Shown: in pieces, positions 47,418-55,111 of the stretch
How the letters are laid out: the number at the start of each line of letters is the position of its first letter
Numbering within the stretch: position 1 is the stretch's first letter
Assembly (NCBI GenBank): GCA_946497695.1
Contig: CAMMLJ010000005.1
Span: forward strand, 1 to 64,000
Reading direction: 5' to 3'
DNA: 64,000 nucleotides
DNA from: an uncultured Clostridium sp.
GTDB lineage: Bacteria; Bacillota; Clostridia; TANB77; CAG-508
Made by a program: the position numbers and the translations under genes
The notes under the pieces: model-generated
What the model saw: the letters and a program-made list of their open reading frames with translations, nothing else
Told to the model about the DNA's origin: nothing
Database searches by the model: none

Positions 47418-48656
47418 CTAGAATTGCAATGTTTCTTTAATTCTCTTCATTGCTTCTTCTGTATTTTTTCTTTCACCAAATGCTGTTAATCTAAAATATC
47501 CTTCACCACTTGGTCCAAAACCAACACCTGGTGTTCCTACAACATTTGCTTTTTCTAATAGTAAATCAAAGAAATCCCAAGATTTCATATTGTTTGGTAC
47601 TTTAAGCCATATATATGGTGAATTAATACCGCCATAATATTCTATACCAACTTCATCTAATCCTTCTCTTATTATTTTCGCATTTTCTAAATAATATTTA
47701 ATATTTTCTTTTATTTCTTTTTGTCCTTCTTCTGAATAAACAGATTCTGCTCCTCTTTGTGTTACATAAGATACACCATTAAACTTTGTGCATTGTCTTC
47801 TATTCCACATTTTATTTAAGCTAACTTCTTCTCCATTACTTGCTTTTACTTTTAATTCTTTTGGAACTATTGTATATGCACATCTTATTCCTGTAAAACC
47901 GGCTGTTTTTGAAAAGCTTTTAAACTCTATTGCTACTTCTTTTGCTCCATCAATTTCATAAATAGTATGTGGAATATCATCTTCTGTTATGAAAGCTTCA
48001 TATGCTGCATCATATAAAATAATAGAATTATTTTCTTTAGCATATTTTACCCATTTAGCTAATTCTTCTTTTGATATAACTGTTCCTGTTGGATTATTTG
48101 GGAAACATAAATATATCATATCTGGAACTTCTTTTGGAAGTTCTGGTGTAAAATTATTTTCTGCTGTACATGGTATGTAAATAATTCCCTCATATTTTCC
48201 TGTTTCTTCGTTATATTTTCCTGTTCTTCCAGACATTATATTTGTATCTAAATATACTGGATATACTGGATCTGTTATTGCAACTTTATTATCTACATCA
48301 AATAAATCTACAATATTACCACAATCACATTTAGCACCATCTGATACAAAAACTTCATCTGGCTCTATTTTTACTCCTCTTTTTTCATAATCATATTTTA
48401 CTATTGCATTTCTTAAAAAGTCATATCCTTGCTCTGGACCATAACCTCTAAAAGTATTGCCTGCTCCTTCTTCTTCTACTGCTTTTTTCATTTGTTCCAA
48501 AACTTTAGGAACTATAGGTTTTGTTACATCTCCTATTCCTAATTTAATAATTTTTTTATCTGGATGTTCATCCTGATATTTTGCCACTTTCTTAGCTATT
48601 GTAGAAAATAAATAGCTATCTTGCATTTTTAAAAAATTTTCGTTAATTTTAATCAT
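47418..48656 (-). CDS. dapL: LL-diaminopimelate aminotransferase
   Basis: The 412-residue PLP enzyme shows [11 protein letters not shown] near the start, [28 protein letters not shown] and the PLP lysine region [16 protein letters not shown], all characteristic of DapL. It makes LL-2,6-diaminopimelate in one step from tetrahydrodipicolinate, bypassing succinylase or acetylase routes. DapF at 51.7 kb turns this into meso-DAP for cell wall and lysine. Confidence 0.95.
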   Translation of the reverse strand: MIKINENFLKMQDSYLFSTIAKKVAKYQDEHPDKKIIKLGIGDVTKPIVPKVLEQMKKAVEEEGAGNTFRGYGPEQGYDFLRNAIVKYDYEKRGVKIEPDEVFVSDGAKCDCGNIVDLFDVDNKVAITDPVYPVYLDTNIMSGRTGKYNEETGKYEGIIYIPCTAENNFTPELPKEVPDMIYLCFPNNPTGTVISKEELAKWVKYAKENNSIILYDAAYEAFITEDDIPHTIYEIDGAKEVAIEFKSFSKTAGFTGIRCAYTIVPKELKVKASNGEEVSLNKMWNRRQCTKFNGVSYVTQRGAESVYSEEGQKEIKENIKYYLENAKIIREGLDEVGIEYYGGINSPYIWLKVPNNMKSWDFFDLLLEKANVVGTPGVGFGPSGEGYFRLTAFGERKNTEEAMKRIKETLQF

Positions 48657-48798
48657 TTTTTGCCTCCTAAGAGTCTTTAATTACAGAATTTCTAGTTAGA
48701 AATTTCTCTTATTATTTTATATTATTTATATGTTTTATTGTCAATAGTATGTACAAAAAAAATAAAAGAGTATATAATTGCTGCAAGAGGTGAAACAA

Positions 48799-50298
48799 AT
48801 GAAGATTAAAGATATTTTTAATAATGTAAACATAATTGAATCTGTTGGTAACTTAGATACAGAAATTAATAATATTTCTTCAGATTCAAGGGTTATAGAA
48901 AAAAATGATATGTTTTTTGCAATAAAAGGATATGATTTGGATGGAACTAAATTTATAAGCAGTGCTGTTCAAAACGGTGCATCTGCTATCGTTATTGATG
49001 AAACATGTAATATTGCAGATTATGAAGTACCAGAAAGTGTAACAGTAATTAAAGTTCCTAATATTCGTCATACACTTGCAGTAGCTAGTTGTAATTTATA
49101 TGATAATCCATCAAAGAAATTAAAACTTATAGGTGTTACTGGAACAAAAGGAAAAACCACATCTACTTATATGATTAAATCTATACTTCAAAAACATGGA
49201 CTTAAAGTTGGATTAATTGGAAGTATAGCTATATATATTAATGATGAAAAAATCGAAGATTGTGACAGAACAACTGCAGAAAGCTATAAGATTCAAAAGA
49301 CTTTAGCTATGATGGTTAAAGAAAACGTTGATATAGTTGTTTTAGAAGTGTCTTCACAAGCAATGAAATTAGATAGAGTTGTTGGTTGTGAATTTGATGC
49401 AGTTCTATTTACAAATCTTTCTGAGGATCATATAAGTCCAAAAGAACACAAAGATATGGAAGACTATTTCGAAGCTAAGCTTTCTTTAGCTAAAATGGCT
49501 CCATTTGTAGTGTTTAATTTAGATAATGAATATACAGCTAGAATTCCAAATCTTTTACCAGATAAAGAATTAAGAAGTTTCGCAATGGATACTAAAGCTG
49601 ATGTAATGGCAAAAGATTTAAACTTAAGTAATACTGGTGTTGATTTTACACTTTGTATGAATGACAAAGAATTTCCAGTAAGAGTTTCTATACCAGGAAA
49701 ATATATGGTATATAACTGTTTGGGAGCTATTGGTATTGCTACTTATTTTGGAGCTCATGTTAAAGATATTCAAGAAGCTTTAAAAGATATTAAAGTATTT
49801 GGTAGAAGTGAAGTTGTTCCTAATAAATTAGGTTTAAAAATTTTAATAGACTATGCCCATACACCATCTAGCCTACAATCTATTCTAGAAACTGTTAAAC
49901 CTTACACTAAAGGTAGAGTTATTTGTACTTGGGGTGTTGGTGGAGATAGAGATTCTAAAAAACGTCCAATAATGGGAGAAATTTCTGGTAATCTAGCAGA
50001 TTTAACAATACTTACTTCTGACCAAATTCGTACAGAAGATCCTAATAAAATTTTAGATGATATCGAAGTTGGACTTAAAAAATCTGGTGGTGAATATGTA
50101 CGTATTTTAAATAGAACTGAAGCTATAAAATATGCTTTATCAATCGCAACTCCAGATGACATCATTGTACTACCTGGACTTGGAAGTGATTTATATATTG
50201 AATATATGCATGTAAAATACCCATATGACGAAAGAGTCGTTATTCATGATGCTATAGAAGAAATGATTGCTTCTGGCGAAAGAAAACCAGTAGAATAA
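48799..50298 (+). CDS. murE: UDP-N-acetylmuramyl-tripeptide synthetase (MurE family)
   Basis: From ATG 48799, after AGAGGTG, the protein has 499 residues. It has the ATP loop GVTGTKGKTTSTYMI, TTAESYKIQ, the central AVLFTNLSEDHISPKEHKDMEDYFEAK, and DYAHTPSSLQ. It adds the third amino acid of the peptidoglycan stem peptide. The usual specificity motif DNPR reads DQIR (408-411) here, so the added residue is less certain although DapL and DapF suggest meso-DAP. Confidence 0.88.
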   Translation: MKIKDIFNNVNIIESVGNLDTEINNISSDSRVIEKNDMFFAIKGYDLDGTKFISSAVQNGASAIVIDETCNIADYEVPESVTVIKVPNIRHTLAVASCNLYDNPSKKLKLIGVTGTKGKTTSTYMIKSILQKHGLKVGLIGSIAIYINDEKIEDCDRTTAESYKIQKTLAMMVKENVDIVVLEVSSQAMKLDRVVGCEFDAVLFTNLSEDHISPKEHKDMEDYFEAKLSLAKMAPFVVFNLDNEYTARIPNLLPDKELRSFAMDTKADVMAKDLNLSNTGVDFTLCMNDKEFPVRVSIPGKYMVYNCLGAIGIATYFGAHVKDIQEALKDIKVFGRSEVVPNKLGLKILIDYAHTPSSLQSILETVKPYTKGRVICTWGVGGDRDSKKRPIMGEISGNLADLTILTSDQIRTEDPNKILDDIEVGLKKSGGEYVRILNRTEAIKYALSIATPDDIIVLPGLGSDLYIEYMHVKYPYDERVVIHDAIEEMIASGERKPVE

Positions 50299-50305
50299 AA
50301 AAATT

Positions 50306-50332
50306 AAGCTGCACTTTTTAGTGCAGCTTTTG
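50306..50332. terminator. Bidirectional terminator between murE and folC
   Basis: AAGCTGCACT and AGTGCAGCTT form a perfect ten-base stem with a short T loop, followed by TTG on the plus strand and by AATTTTTTTA on the minus strand. It separates the convergent murE and folC genes. Confidence 0.88.
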
Positions 50333-50334
50333 AA

Positions 50335-51603
50335 TTATTCTTCATTTATATACTTAATTACATCACCATAAATATAAAAACTTCCTACGATGAAAATTGT
50401 ATAATCTTTATATTCGTGTAAACTCTTTTTTATAGCTTCATTTAAATCTATGCCACTTACATTTTTTCCATTTAACCTTATAGCTTCTTCACTTAAAACT
50501 TTGTTATCCCAGTATCTTTCTTTACTATTTCCATTTGTAAATATATAAATATTATCATCATTTTTTACTAATAATTTTAATACAGTTTTATAATCCTTAG
50601 ATTTTAGTAAAGAAATAATAAATACTTTTTTAGTATCCTTATAATACATATTAACCGAATTTATAAAATTTTTTATTGCAAGTTCATTATGTCCTCCGTC
50701 ATATATAACTGTAGGATTTTCATGTAGTGTTTCGAATCTACCTTTGTGTACTACTGTTTCTAATGCTTCCCTTACTTTTTCTTCTGGTAAGTTATATCTG
50801 TTTTTCAGAATATCTACTGCTTCTAAACAAATACTTGCATTATATATTTGTGATTTTCCTTTAAGTTTTATCTTTACATTTTTATATTGCTTATAATCAA
50901 AAGTTTGAAAATCCTTATTATATGAATAATTTTGTATCTCTTTTTTATTTATCAAATGCAATTCATTATTTTCTTTTTTACATTTATCAATAATAACTTT
51001 ATCAACACTTTCACTTTGGCTTATATAAACTGTATTTGAATTTTTCTTTATTATTCCTGCTTTTTGAAAAGCAATTTCTTCTAGTGAATTTCCTAAAACA
51101 TTCATGTGGTCATATCCTATGGAATTAATAATAGAAATTTCAGGATAAATTATATTTGTACAATCATATAACCCTCCCATTCCAACTTCCATAACAACCA
51201 CATCACATTTTTTGCTTTCAAAATACGCTATAGCCATTGTTGTTTCTAACTCGAATAAAGTAACATTTCTCTCATGAGCTACATTATATTCTTTAACTAA
51301 TGGATCTATTTTAGTTATAATTTCTTCCATCTCTTTGTTAGTAATATTTATGTTATTAACACTAATTCTTTCATTATATTTTATTAAATGTGGTGATATA
51401 AATTTTCCGACTTTATATCCGCTTTTTAAAAAGATATTTGTCATCATTTCTGTACAACTACCTTTTCCATTTGTTCCAGCTATATGTATAAATTTTAGTT
51501 TTTCTTCCGGATGACCTAATTTTTCCATAAAATATTTCATTGCATCTAATGTTGGTCCTTTAGTTCCAGGAAAAAATCCTTGTAAATATTTTTCTACATT
51601 CAT
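50335..51603 (-). CDS. folC: Folylpolyglutamate synthase / dihydrofolate synthase
   Basis: The 422-residue Mur-ligase-like protein has FIHIAGTNGKGSCTEMMTNIF (ATP loop), KFISPHLIKYNERI, VVMEVGMGGLYDCTNII and VIYDGGHNELAIKNF, the FolC signatures. It attaches glutamate to folates and may also make dihydrofolate. It is convergent with murE and ends at a shared terminator. Confidence 0.93.
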   Translation of the reverse strand: MNVEKYLQGFFPGTKGPTLDAMKYFMEKLGHPEEKLKFIHIAGTNGKGSCTEMMTNIFLKSGYKVGKFISPHLIKYNERISVNNINITNKEMEEIITKIDPLVKEYNVAHERNVTLFELETTMAIAYFESKKCDVVVMEVGMGGLYDCTNIIYPEISIINSIGYDHMNVLGNSLEEIAFQKAGIIKKNSNTVYISQSESVDKVIIDKCKKENNELHLINKKEIQNYSYNKDFQTFDYKQYKNVKIKLKGKSQIYNASICLEAVDILKNRYNLPEEKVREALETVVHKGRFETLHENPTVIYDGGHNELAIKNFINSVNMYYKDTKKVFIISLLKSKDYKTVLKLLVKNDDNIYIFTNGNSKERYWDNKVLSEEAIRLNGKNVSGIDLNEAIKKSLHEYKDYTIFIVGSFYIYGDVIKYINEE

Positions 51604-51662
51604 TTTATTTCTCCTATTTTAATATCCCATTAGTTTTATCATATTTTACTAATTTTGTATAG

Positions 51663-52508
51663 TTATATGCTTATATTTCCATCATATACTTTTGTTGCAA
51701 TACCACTCATAATAATATGACCATTTTGTTTATTATAGTTTAATTTTAATTCTCCACCTCTTAATATAGCTTTAACATAACTAGAACATATTCCTTTATA
51801 ATAAGCTATGCAAAATGAGGCACACGATCCTGTTCCACACGCATAGGTTTCTCCTACTCCTCTTTCCCATGTTCTAATCTTTAATGTATTTCTACCTAAA
51901 CATTGAACAAATTCTACATTTATTTTATTTTGAAAACATTTCATATTTTCAATTGCTGGTCCGTATTTTTCTATATCAATATTTTCTACATTATTTACAA
52001 AAATAACTAAATGTGGATTTCCCATAGAAACATAATTTCCTATAAATCTGGTGTCATCCACCTTAATATTAACTGATATTGGAATCCTATAATTATTTTG
52101 AACGCTTATATTTTTTATGTCATCAAAAATTGGTCTTCCCATATCTACTTCGACTTCTTGAACTTCGCCATTTAGTACTTTTAATCTTACCACCTTTACT
52201 CCAGCTTTAGTTTCTATGCTTATACTCTGTTTATCTATTATTCTGTTATCATAAATATATTTAGCAAAACATCTTATCCCATTTCCACACATTTCAGCTT
52301 CTGAGCCATCTTTGTTAAAAATTCTCATCTTTATATCTGCTACAGTACTTTCTTGTACTAAAATAAGTCCATCTGCCCCAACACCAAAATTTCTGTTACA
52401 CATATATCTAGCTATTTGTGGCAATTTATTTTCTGCTAATATATTTTCCAAACAATTTATACATATGTAATCATTACCTAGTCCATGCATTTTAGTAAAA
52501 GTAACCAT
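51663..52508 (-). CDS. dapF: Diaminopimelate epimerase
   Basis: From ATG 52508, with GGAGGTG upstream, the protein has 281 residues. It starts VTFTKMHGLGNDYICI and contains both catalytic cysteines in EMCGNGIRCFAKYI and TYACGTGSCASF. It converts LL- to meso-diaminopimelate, following DapL. It is the last chromosomal gene before the prophage boundary. Confidence 0.96.
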   Translation of the reverse strand: MVTFTKMHGLGNDYICINCLENILAENKLPQIARYMCNRNFGVGADGLILVQESTVADIKMRIFNKDGSEAEMCGNGIRCFAKYIYDNRIIDKQSISIETKAGVKVVRLKVLNGEVQEVEVDMGRPIFDDIKNISVQNNYRIPISVNIKVDDTRFIGNYVSMGNPHLVIFVNNVENIDIEKYGPAIENMKCFQNKINVEFVQCLGRNTLKIRTWERGVGETYACGTGSCASFCIAYYKGICSSYVKAILRGGELKLNYNKQNGHIIMSGIATKVYDGNISI

Positions 52509-52562
52509 ATTTACACCTCCATACATTATACATATGTAAGTTGATGATATTTTGTTACTTTT

Positions 52563-52590
52563 AACACACTTTTTGACACACTAAATTATA
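52563..52590. repeat. ACACACT direct repeats, chromosomal side (possible integrase arm sites)
   Basis: Two ACACACT heptamers lie 12 bases apart here, reading AACACACT then GACACACTAAAT. A matching pair 13 bases apart lies at 52962-52993 on the other side of the tRNA fragments. Such paired direct repeats are typical of tyrosine-integrase arm sites. Confidence 0.5.
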
Positions 52591-52632
52591 AAAACAAATC
52601 ACTATATTTTCAGATATTGTGGTTCGTTTATA

Positions 52633-52727
52633 CACGTCCTTTTTGATTTTTAATATAATTTCACAAAAAAATAACAGTATCTATAAAATCTTTGATACTG
52701 TTATTTTGGTGCCTCGAACGGGAATCG
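52633..52727 (-). repeat. Older integration scar: terminator plus last ~22 nt of a tRNA gene
   Basis: This 95-base copy is repeated at 52785-52877. It starts CACGTCC, has a hairpin AACAGTATC/GATACTGTT and ends TTTTGGTGCCTCGAACGGGAATCG, the complement of a tRNA acceptor and T arm including CCA. After that point it diverges from the second copy. Hairpin arms differ between copies by compensating changes. It reads as the 3' end and terminator of a tRNA left behind by an earlier integration. Confidence 0.65.
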
Positions 52728-52741
52728 GCGAGCCGCGTCCT

Positions 52742-52766
52742 AAAAACAGTCCTCTGGACTGTTTTT
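52742..52766. terminator. Perfect hairpin between the two tRNA scars
   Basis: AAAAACAGTCC and GGACTGTTTTT form an 11-base stem around TCT, flanked by A and T runs. It lies in the roughly 57-base segment between the two tRNA-end copies. Confidence 0.7.
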
Positions 52767-52784
52767 GCCTTCACTATGTTCAGG

Positions 52785-52910
52785 CACGTCCTTTTCGATT
52801 CCCATTATAATTACAAAAAAATAGTAGTATCTGATAATTTTTGATACTACTATTTTTGGTGCCTCGAACGGGAATCGAACCAGTGACACAGGGATTTTCA
52901 GTCCCTTGTA
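52785..52910 (-). other. attL-like site: 3' half of tRNA-Phe with its terminator
   Basis: On the minus strand AGGGACTGAAAATCCCTGTGTC carries the Phe anticodon GAA with its stem, followed by a T arm (TTCGATT) and TTCGAGGCACCA, so about 50 bases of a tRNA-Phe 3' half with CCA are present. The 5' half (D arm and acceptor) is missing: beyond 52910 the sequence is unrelated. A terminator (AGTAGTATC/GATACTACT then seven Ts) follows. The orientation fits a phage integrated into tRNA-Phe, with the full gene expected at the far end. Confidence 0.78.
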
Positions 52911-52961
52911 TGTTTTTCTTATATCATGCTATTTTAAAGCATTTGTTTCTCACTTTTCTCG

Positions 52962-52993
52962 TTTTGACACACTACTATGACACACTAAATATT
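52962..52993. repeat. ACACACT direct repeats, phage side (possible integrase arm sites)
   Basis: TTTTGACACACT and ATGACACACTAAAT repeat 13 bases apart, matching the pair at 52563-52590. The positions flanking the tRNA scars suit integrase or excisionase arm binding. Confidence 0.5.
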
Positions 52994-53025
52994 TTTCAAA
53001 AAATAAAAAAATAATCAAAAAAGTA

Positions 53026-53055
53026 TTGACAATATACGTACGTATATTGTATAAT
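53026..53055 (+). promoter_or_regulatory. Near-consensus promoter with perfect 20-bp palindromic operator
   Basis: TTGACA (53026-53031) and TATAAT (53050-53055) are 18 bases apart. Between and partly within them, 53030-53049 is a perfect 20-bp palindrome with half-site CAATATACGT. This is a very strong phage-type promoter whose operator covers the spacer, so the bound repressor would block polymerase. The ribbon-helix-helix protein at 53272 is a natural candidate repressor. Confidence 0.85.
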
Positions 53056-53087
53056 ATATACATACCAAGAAGAAAGGTGGTGATAAT

Positions 53088-53195
53088 ATGAAAAAGTTAA
53101 TAAAAAAAGTGCTTTCCTATTTGGCACATAGAAAAGCACAAAACACTAGAAAAAAAGAAGTTAAAGCGATGTTTGATATGCTAAACAATCTTTAA
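53088..53195 (+). CDS. Small basic protein, 35 aa
   Basis: An ATG behind AAGGTGGTGAT opens a 35-codon frame (MKKLIKKVLSYLAHRKA ... MFDMLNNL). The protein is highly basic with a helical look. It is the first gene after the strong promoter and precedes the ribbon-helix-helix gene by about 76 bases. No family is recognised. It may be a leader peptide or a small DNA-associated protein. Confidence 0.6.
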   Translation: MKKLIKKVLSYLAHRKAQNTRKKEVKAMFDMLNNL

Positions 53196-53271
53196 TCTAG
53201 GCAAGAGAGGAGCAATCCTCTCTGCATATTAATTATAATATATTTTATTTTAAAATTCAAGGAGGTTAAAT

Positions 53272-53466
53272 ATGAAAGATAAATATGCAAACCAAAAAAA
53301 ATATATGAAAAAAAATTTAGTAAAATTAGGTATTGATATAAAACCAGAAATTAGAGAAGAATTTAGAAAATGTTGTGAATTAAATAATACTTTGCCTTCA
53401 CGTGTTCTTAAAGAATTTGTAAATAAATATATAGAAGAAACGCAAAAAAGAGGCAATAGAAATTAA
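53272..53466 (+). CDS. Ribbon-helix-helix (Arc/CopG-like) regulator
   Basis: The 64-residue protein is basic at the start, then reads VKLGIDIKPEIREEFRKCCELNNTLPSRVLKEFVNKYIEE, a beta strand followed by two helices as in Arc/MetJ/CopG DNA-binding dimers. It likely binds palindromic DNA such as the operator at 53030. AAGGAGG precedes the start. Its last codons (RGNRN) are formed by the 31-bp direct repeat that also occurs at 55052. Confidence 0.75.
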   Translation: MKDKYANQKKYMKKNLVKLGIDIKPEIREEFRKCCELNNTLPSRVLKEFVNKYIEETQKRGNRN

Positions 53467-53474
53467 TCTACTGC
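53444..53474. repeat. 31-bp direct repeat, left copy, flanking the Panacea cassette
   Basis: These 31 bases (AAAAAAGAGGCAATAGAAAT ...) are identical at 55052-55082. The right copy is part of the endolysin terminator hairpin GAGGCA/TGCCTC; the left copy forms the end of the ribbon-helix-helix gene. Between them lie the 59-aa gene and the DUF4065/TM pair. Confidence 0.85.
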
Positions 53475-53484
53475 TTCTTCTTTA

Positions 53485-53664
53485 TTATATATTATTTGCC
53501 AACTTTCTAATTTTTCTAAAACTTTTGGTTTGACTTATGAACCTTAAACTTTCTAAATTTAAAATTCTATAGTCTCGTACCAATTTAATGTATTCCTTTT
53601 TGTTTTTTATATTTAATTCTTTTATCATTCGTAGAGATTTTTGATATGTACTTTTCATATTCAT
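53485..53664 (-). CDS. Small hypothetical protein, 59 aa
   Basis: An ATG behind AAAGGAGATGG opens a 59-codon basic frame (MNMKSTYQKSLRMIKELNI ... KSFRKIRKLANNI). The middle, KKEYIKLVRDYRILNLESLRFISQTKSF, is like small phage proteins of unknown role that may bind nucleic acid. A second ATG (53658) is also possible. It follows the TM protein gene but has its own ribosome binding site. Confidence 0.6.
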   Translation of the reverse strand: MNMKSTYQKSLRMIKELNIKNKKEYIKLVRDYRILNLESLRFISQTKSFRKIRKLANNI

Positions 53665-53756
53665 ATTATACCATCTCCTTTAATGATAGTATAACATTTT
53701 ATGTTTACTTTGTCTCGCGAAATTTGTCGAATATAAAAAAGGTAACTAGCTTTAGT

Positions 53757-54506
53757 CTAATTACCTTGATTATTTATTATTAAATTTTCTTCTATTAATT
53801 TATTTTCTATTATTTGATTCATTTTATCATCTGAATAAAACTTTTCCTTATTATCTATTAAATATCTAACTCCTGAAATAATCATTAAAATTATTACAAT
53901 TACTAATAATAACCCCCACAGAAAATAATTACTATGTAGTTTACTTTTTGAGTTAGGTTGTTTATAGAAGTTATGCAACCCAATTAATGTAGTTATTACT
54001 ATTAATAAAGAAAATGTCATAAAAATCATAATATTTAATGTTGATTCAATATTTGCAACTGCTCCAACTACTCCTGAAACAATACTAAATGAAGCTAAAA
54101 AACTTAATAAATTATATATCAAATTATTTGATTGGTCTTCTATCTTTCCTTGTTGTTCTTTTAATTCATTATTTTTTTTATTAATATCTTCTATCTCTTT
54201 ATTTATTTTATATCTTTCTAATTTTAGTGATAAAGAATGATATACAAAAGTTAAATTAGAATAATTATCATCTCTTATAGTTCTGTATTCAGTATCTTCA
54301 ATACAATTATTGATTAAATCTTCTGTTGCTAACAATACTTTTTCTATCTCATAAACATTTGTATCATTAAATTCAATGCCCAAATATTGCTGTGATTCTT
54401 CATATTGATTTTTGACATTTTCTTTCATCTTTTGTACTTTATCAGGAATTTTAGGATTTTTATTTACGGAAGTAGGATCTATAGAAAAGTTAATCTTCTT
54501 TAACAA
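53757..54506 (-). CDS. Three-TM coiled-coil protein, probable toxin of a Panacea pair
   Basis: I do not recognise a named family. The 249-residue protein has an N-terminal soluble part, a coiled coil (about 93-128), then three membrane segments (about 130-150, 157-178 and 194-213) and a short acidic tail. Its start overlaps the end of the DUF4065 gene by 17 bases, so the two are coupled. Panacea-domain antitoxins are known to pair with many unrelated toxins including membrane-acting ones, so a membrane-damaging toxin is the best inference. Confidence 0.65.
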   Translation of the reverse strand: MLKKINFSIDPTSVNKNPKIPDKVQKMKENVKNQYEESQQYLGIEFNDTNVYEIEKVLLATEDLINNCIEDTEYRTIRDDNYSNLTFVYHSLSLKLERYKINKEIEDINKKNNELKEQQGKIEDQSNNLIYNLLSFLASFSIVSGVVGAVANIESTLNIMIFMTFSLLIVITTLIGLHNFYKQPNSKSKLHSNYFLWGLLLVIVIILMIISGVRYLIDNKEKFYSDDKMNQIIENKLIEENLIINNQGN

Positions 54507-54984
54507 AATGCTTTTTAAACCAATCTTTAGTTTTTGTTTTATCTATATACGTATTTTCTCCACTTCCTACTTTGTTTCCATTTTTTTTCCACACTTCTGT
54601 CCAAGGTGAATCTTCCATATGAGTTAAATCTACTAATCGTGTTGCTGGTGTATCTTTAAAAGCTTCAAATATTTCATCTAAAACTTCCTTTTTATCTGAA
54701 GAAATATTATTTCCATCTTCAATATCAGTTTCAGTTAATTTGATTACGCTTCCACCAAATTTTCTATATTCTTTATATAAAGGAATAGAAACAGGTCCAA
54801 AAGCCCATGCATTAAAATGACAGTCATATAAACTATCTATATTTTTCTTAAGCATATAATATGCTTCAAAAAAATACATTAACTTTTGTATTTGCATATT
54901 TGTAACTGGTTTTCCGTTCATATTAAACTTATTAATTAGGTATTTAGAATCTTTTACTATATCATTTTTATAAATTTCGCTCAT
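54490..54984 (-). CDS. Panacea (DUF4065) antitoxin-like protein
   Basis: From ATG 54984, with AAGGGGTGAG upstream, the protein has 164 residues. KPVTNMQIQKLMYFFEAYYMLKK and HFNAWAFGPVSIPLYKEYRKFG are the DUF4065/SocA-like hallmark, and VDLTHMEDSPWTEVWKK closes the domain. DUF4065 (Panacea) proteins act as antitoxins or protease adaptors. The following membrane protein gene overlaps by 17 bases. An upstream ATG at 55050 adds unconserved residues. Confidence 0.88.
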   Translation of the reverse strand: MSEIYKNDIVKDSKYLINKFNMNGKPVTNMQIQKLMYFFEAYYMLKKNIDSLYDCHFNAWAFGPVSIPLYKEYRKFGGSVIKLTETDIEDGNNISSDKKEVLDEIFEAFKDTPATRLVDLTHMEDSPWTEVWKKNGNKVGSGENTYIDKTKTKDWFKKHFVKED

Positions 54985-55051
54985 ATTACTCACCCCTTCC
55001 TTTATTAAATTATATACATTAAATCTATTTTTTGCAATAAAATTACGCACA

Positions 55052-55082
55052 AAAAAAGAGGCAATAGAAATTAATCTACTGC
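55052..55082. repeat. 31-bp direct repeat, right copy, endolysin terminator
   Basis: This copy is identical to 53444-53474. On the minus strand GAGGCA/TGCCTC plus inner CTAC/ATAG-like pairing forms a hairpin followed by TTTTTTTG, so it also serves as terminator for the endolysin gene. Confidence 0.85.
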
Positions 55083-55111
55083 CTCTTCTCTATTTTTTTC
55101 TTAATATTAAA

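Noticed and set aside
52704..52740. A second tRNA gene at the prophage boundary
   Set aside because: Only the T arm and acceptor end match; anticodon and D arms are absent, so it is a scar, not a tRNA.
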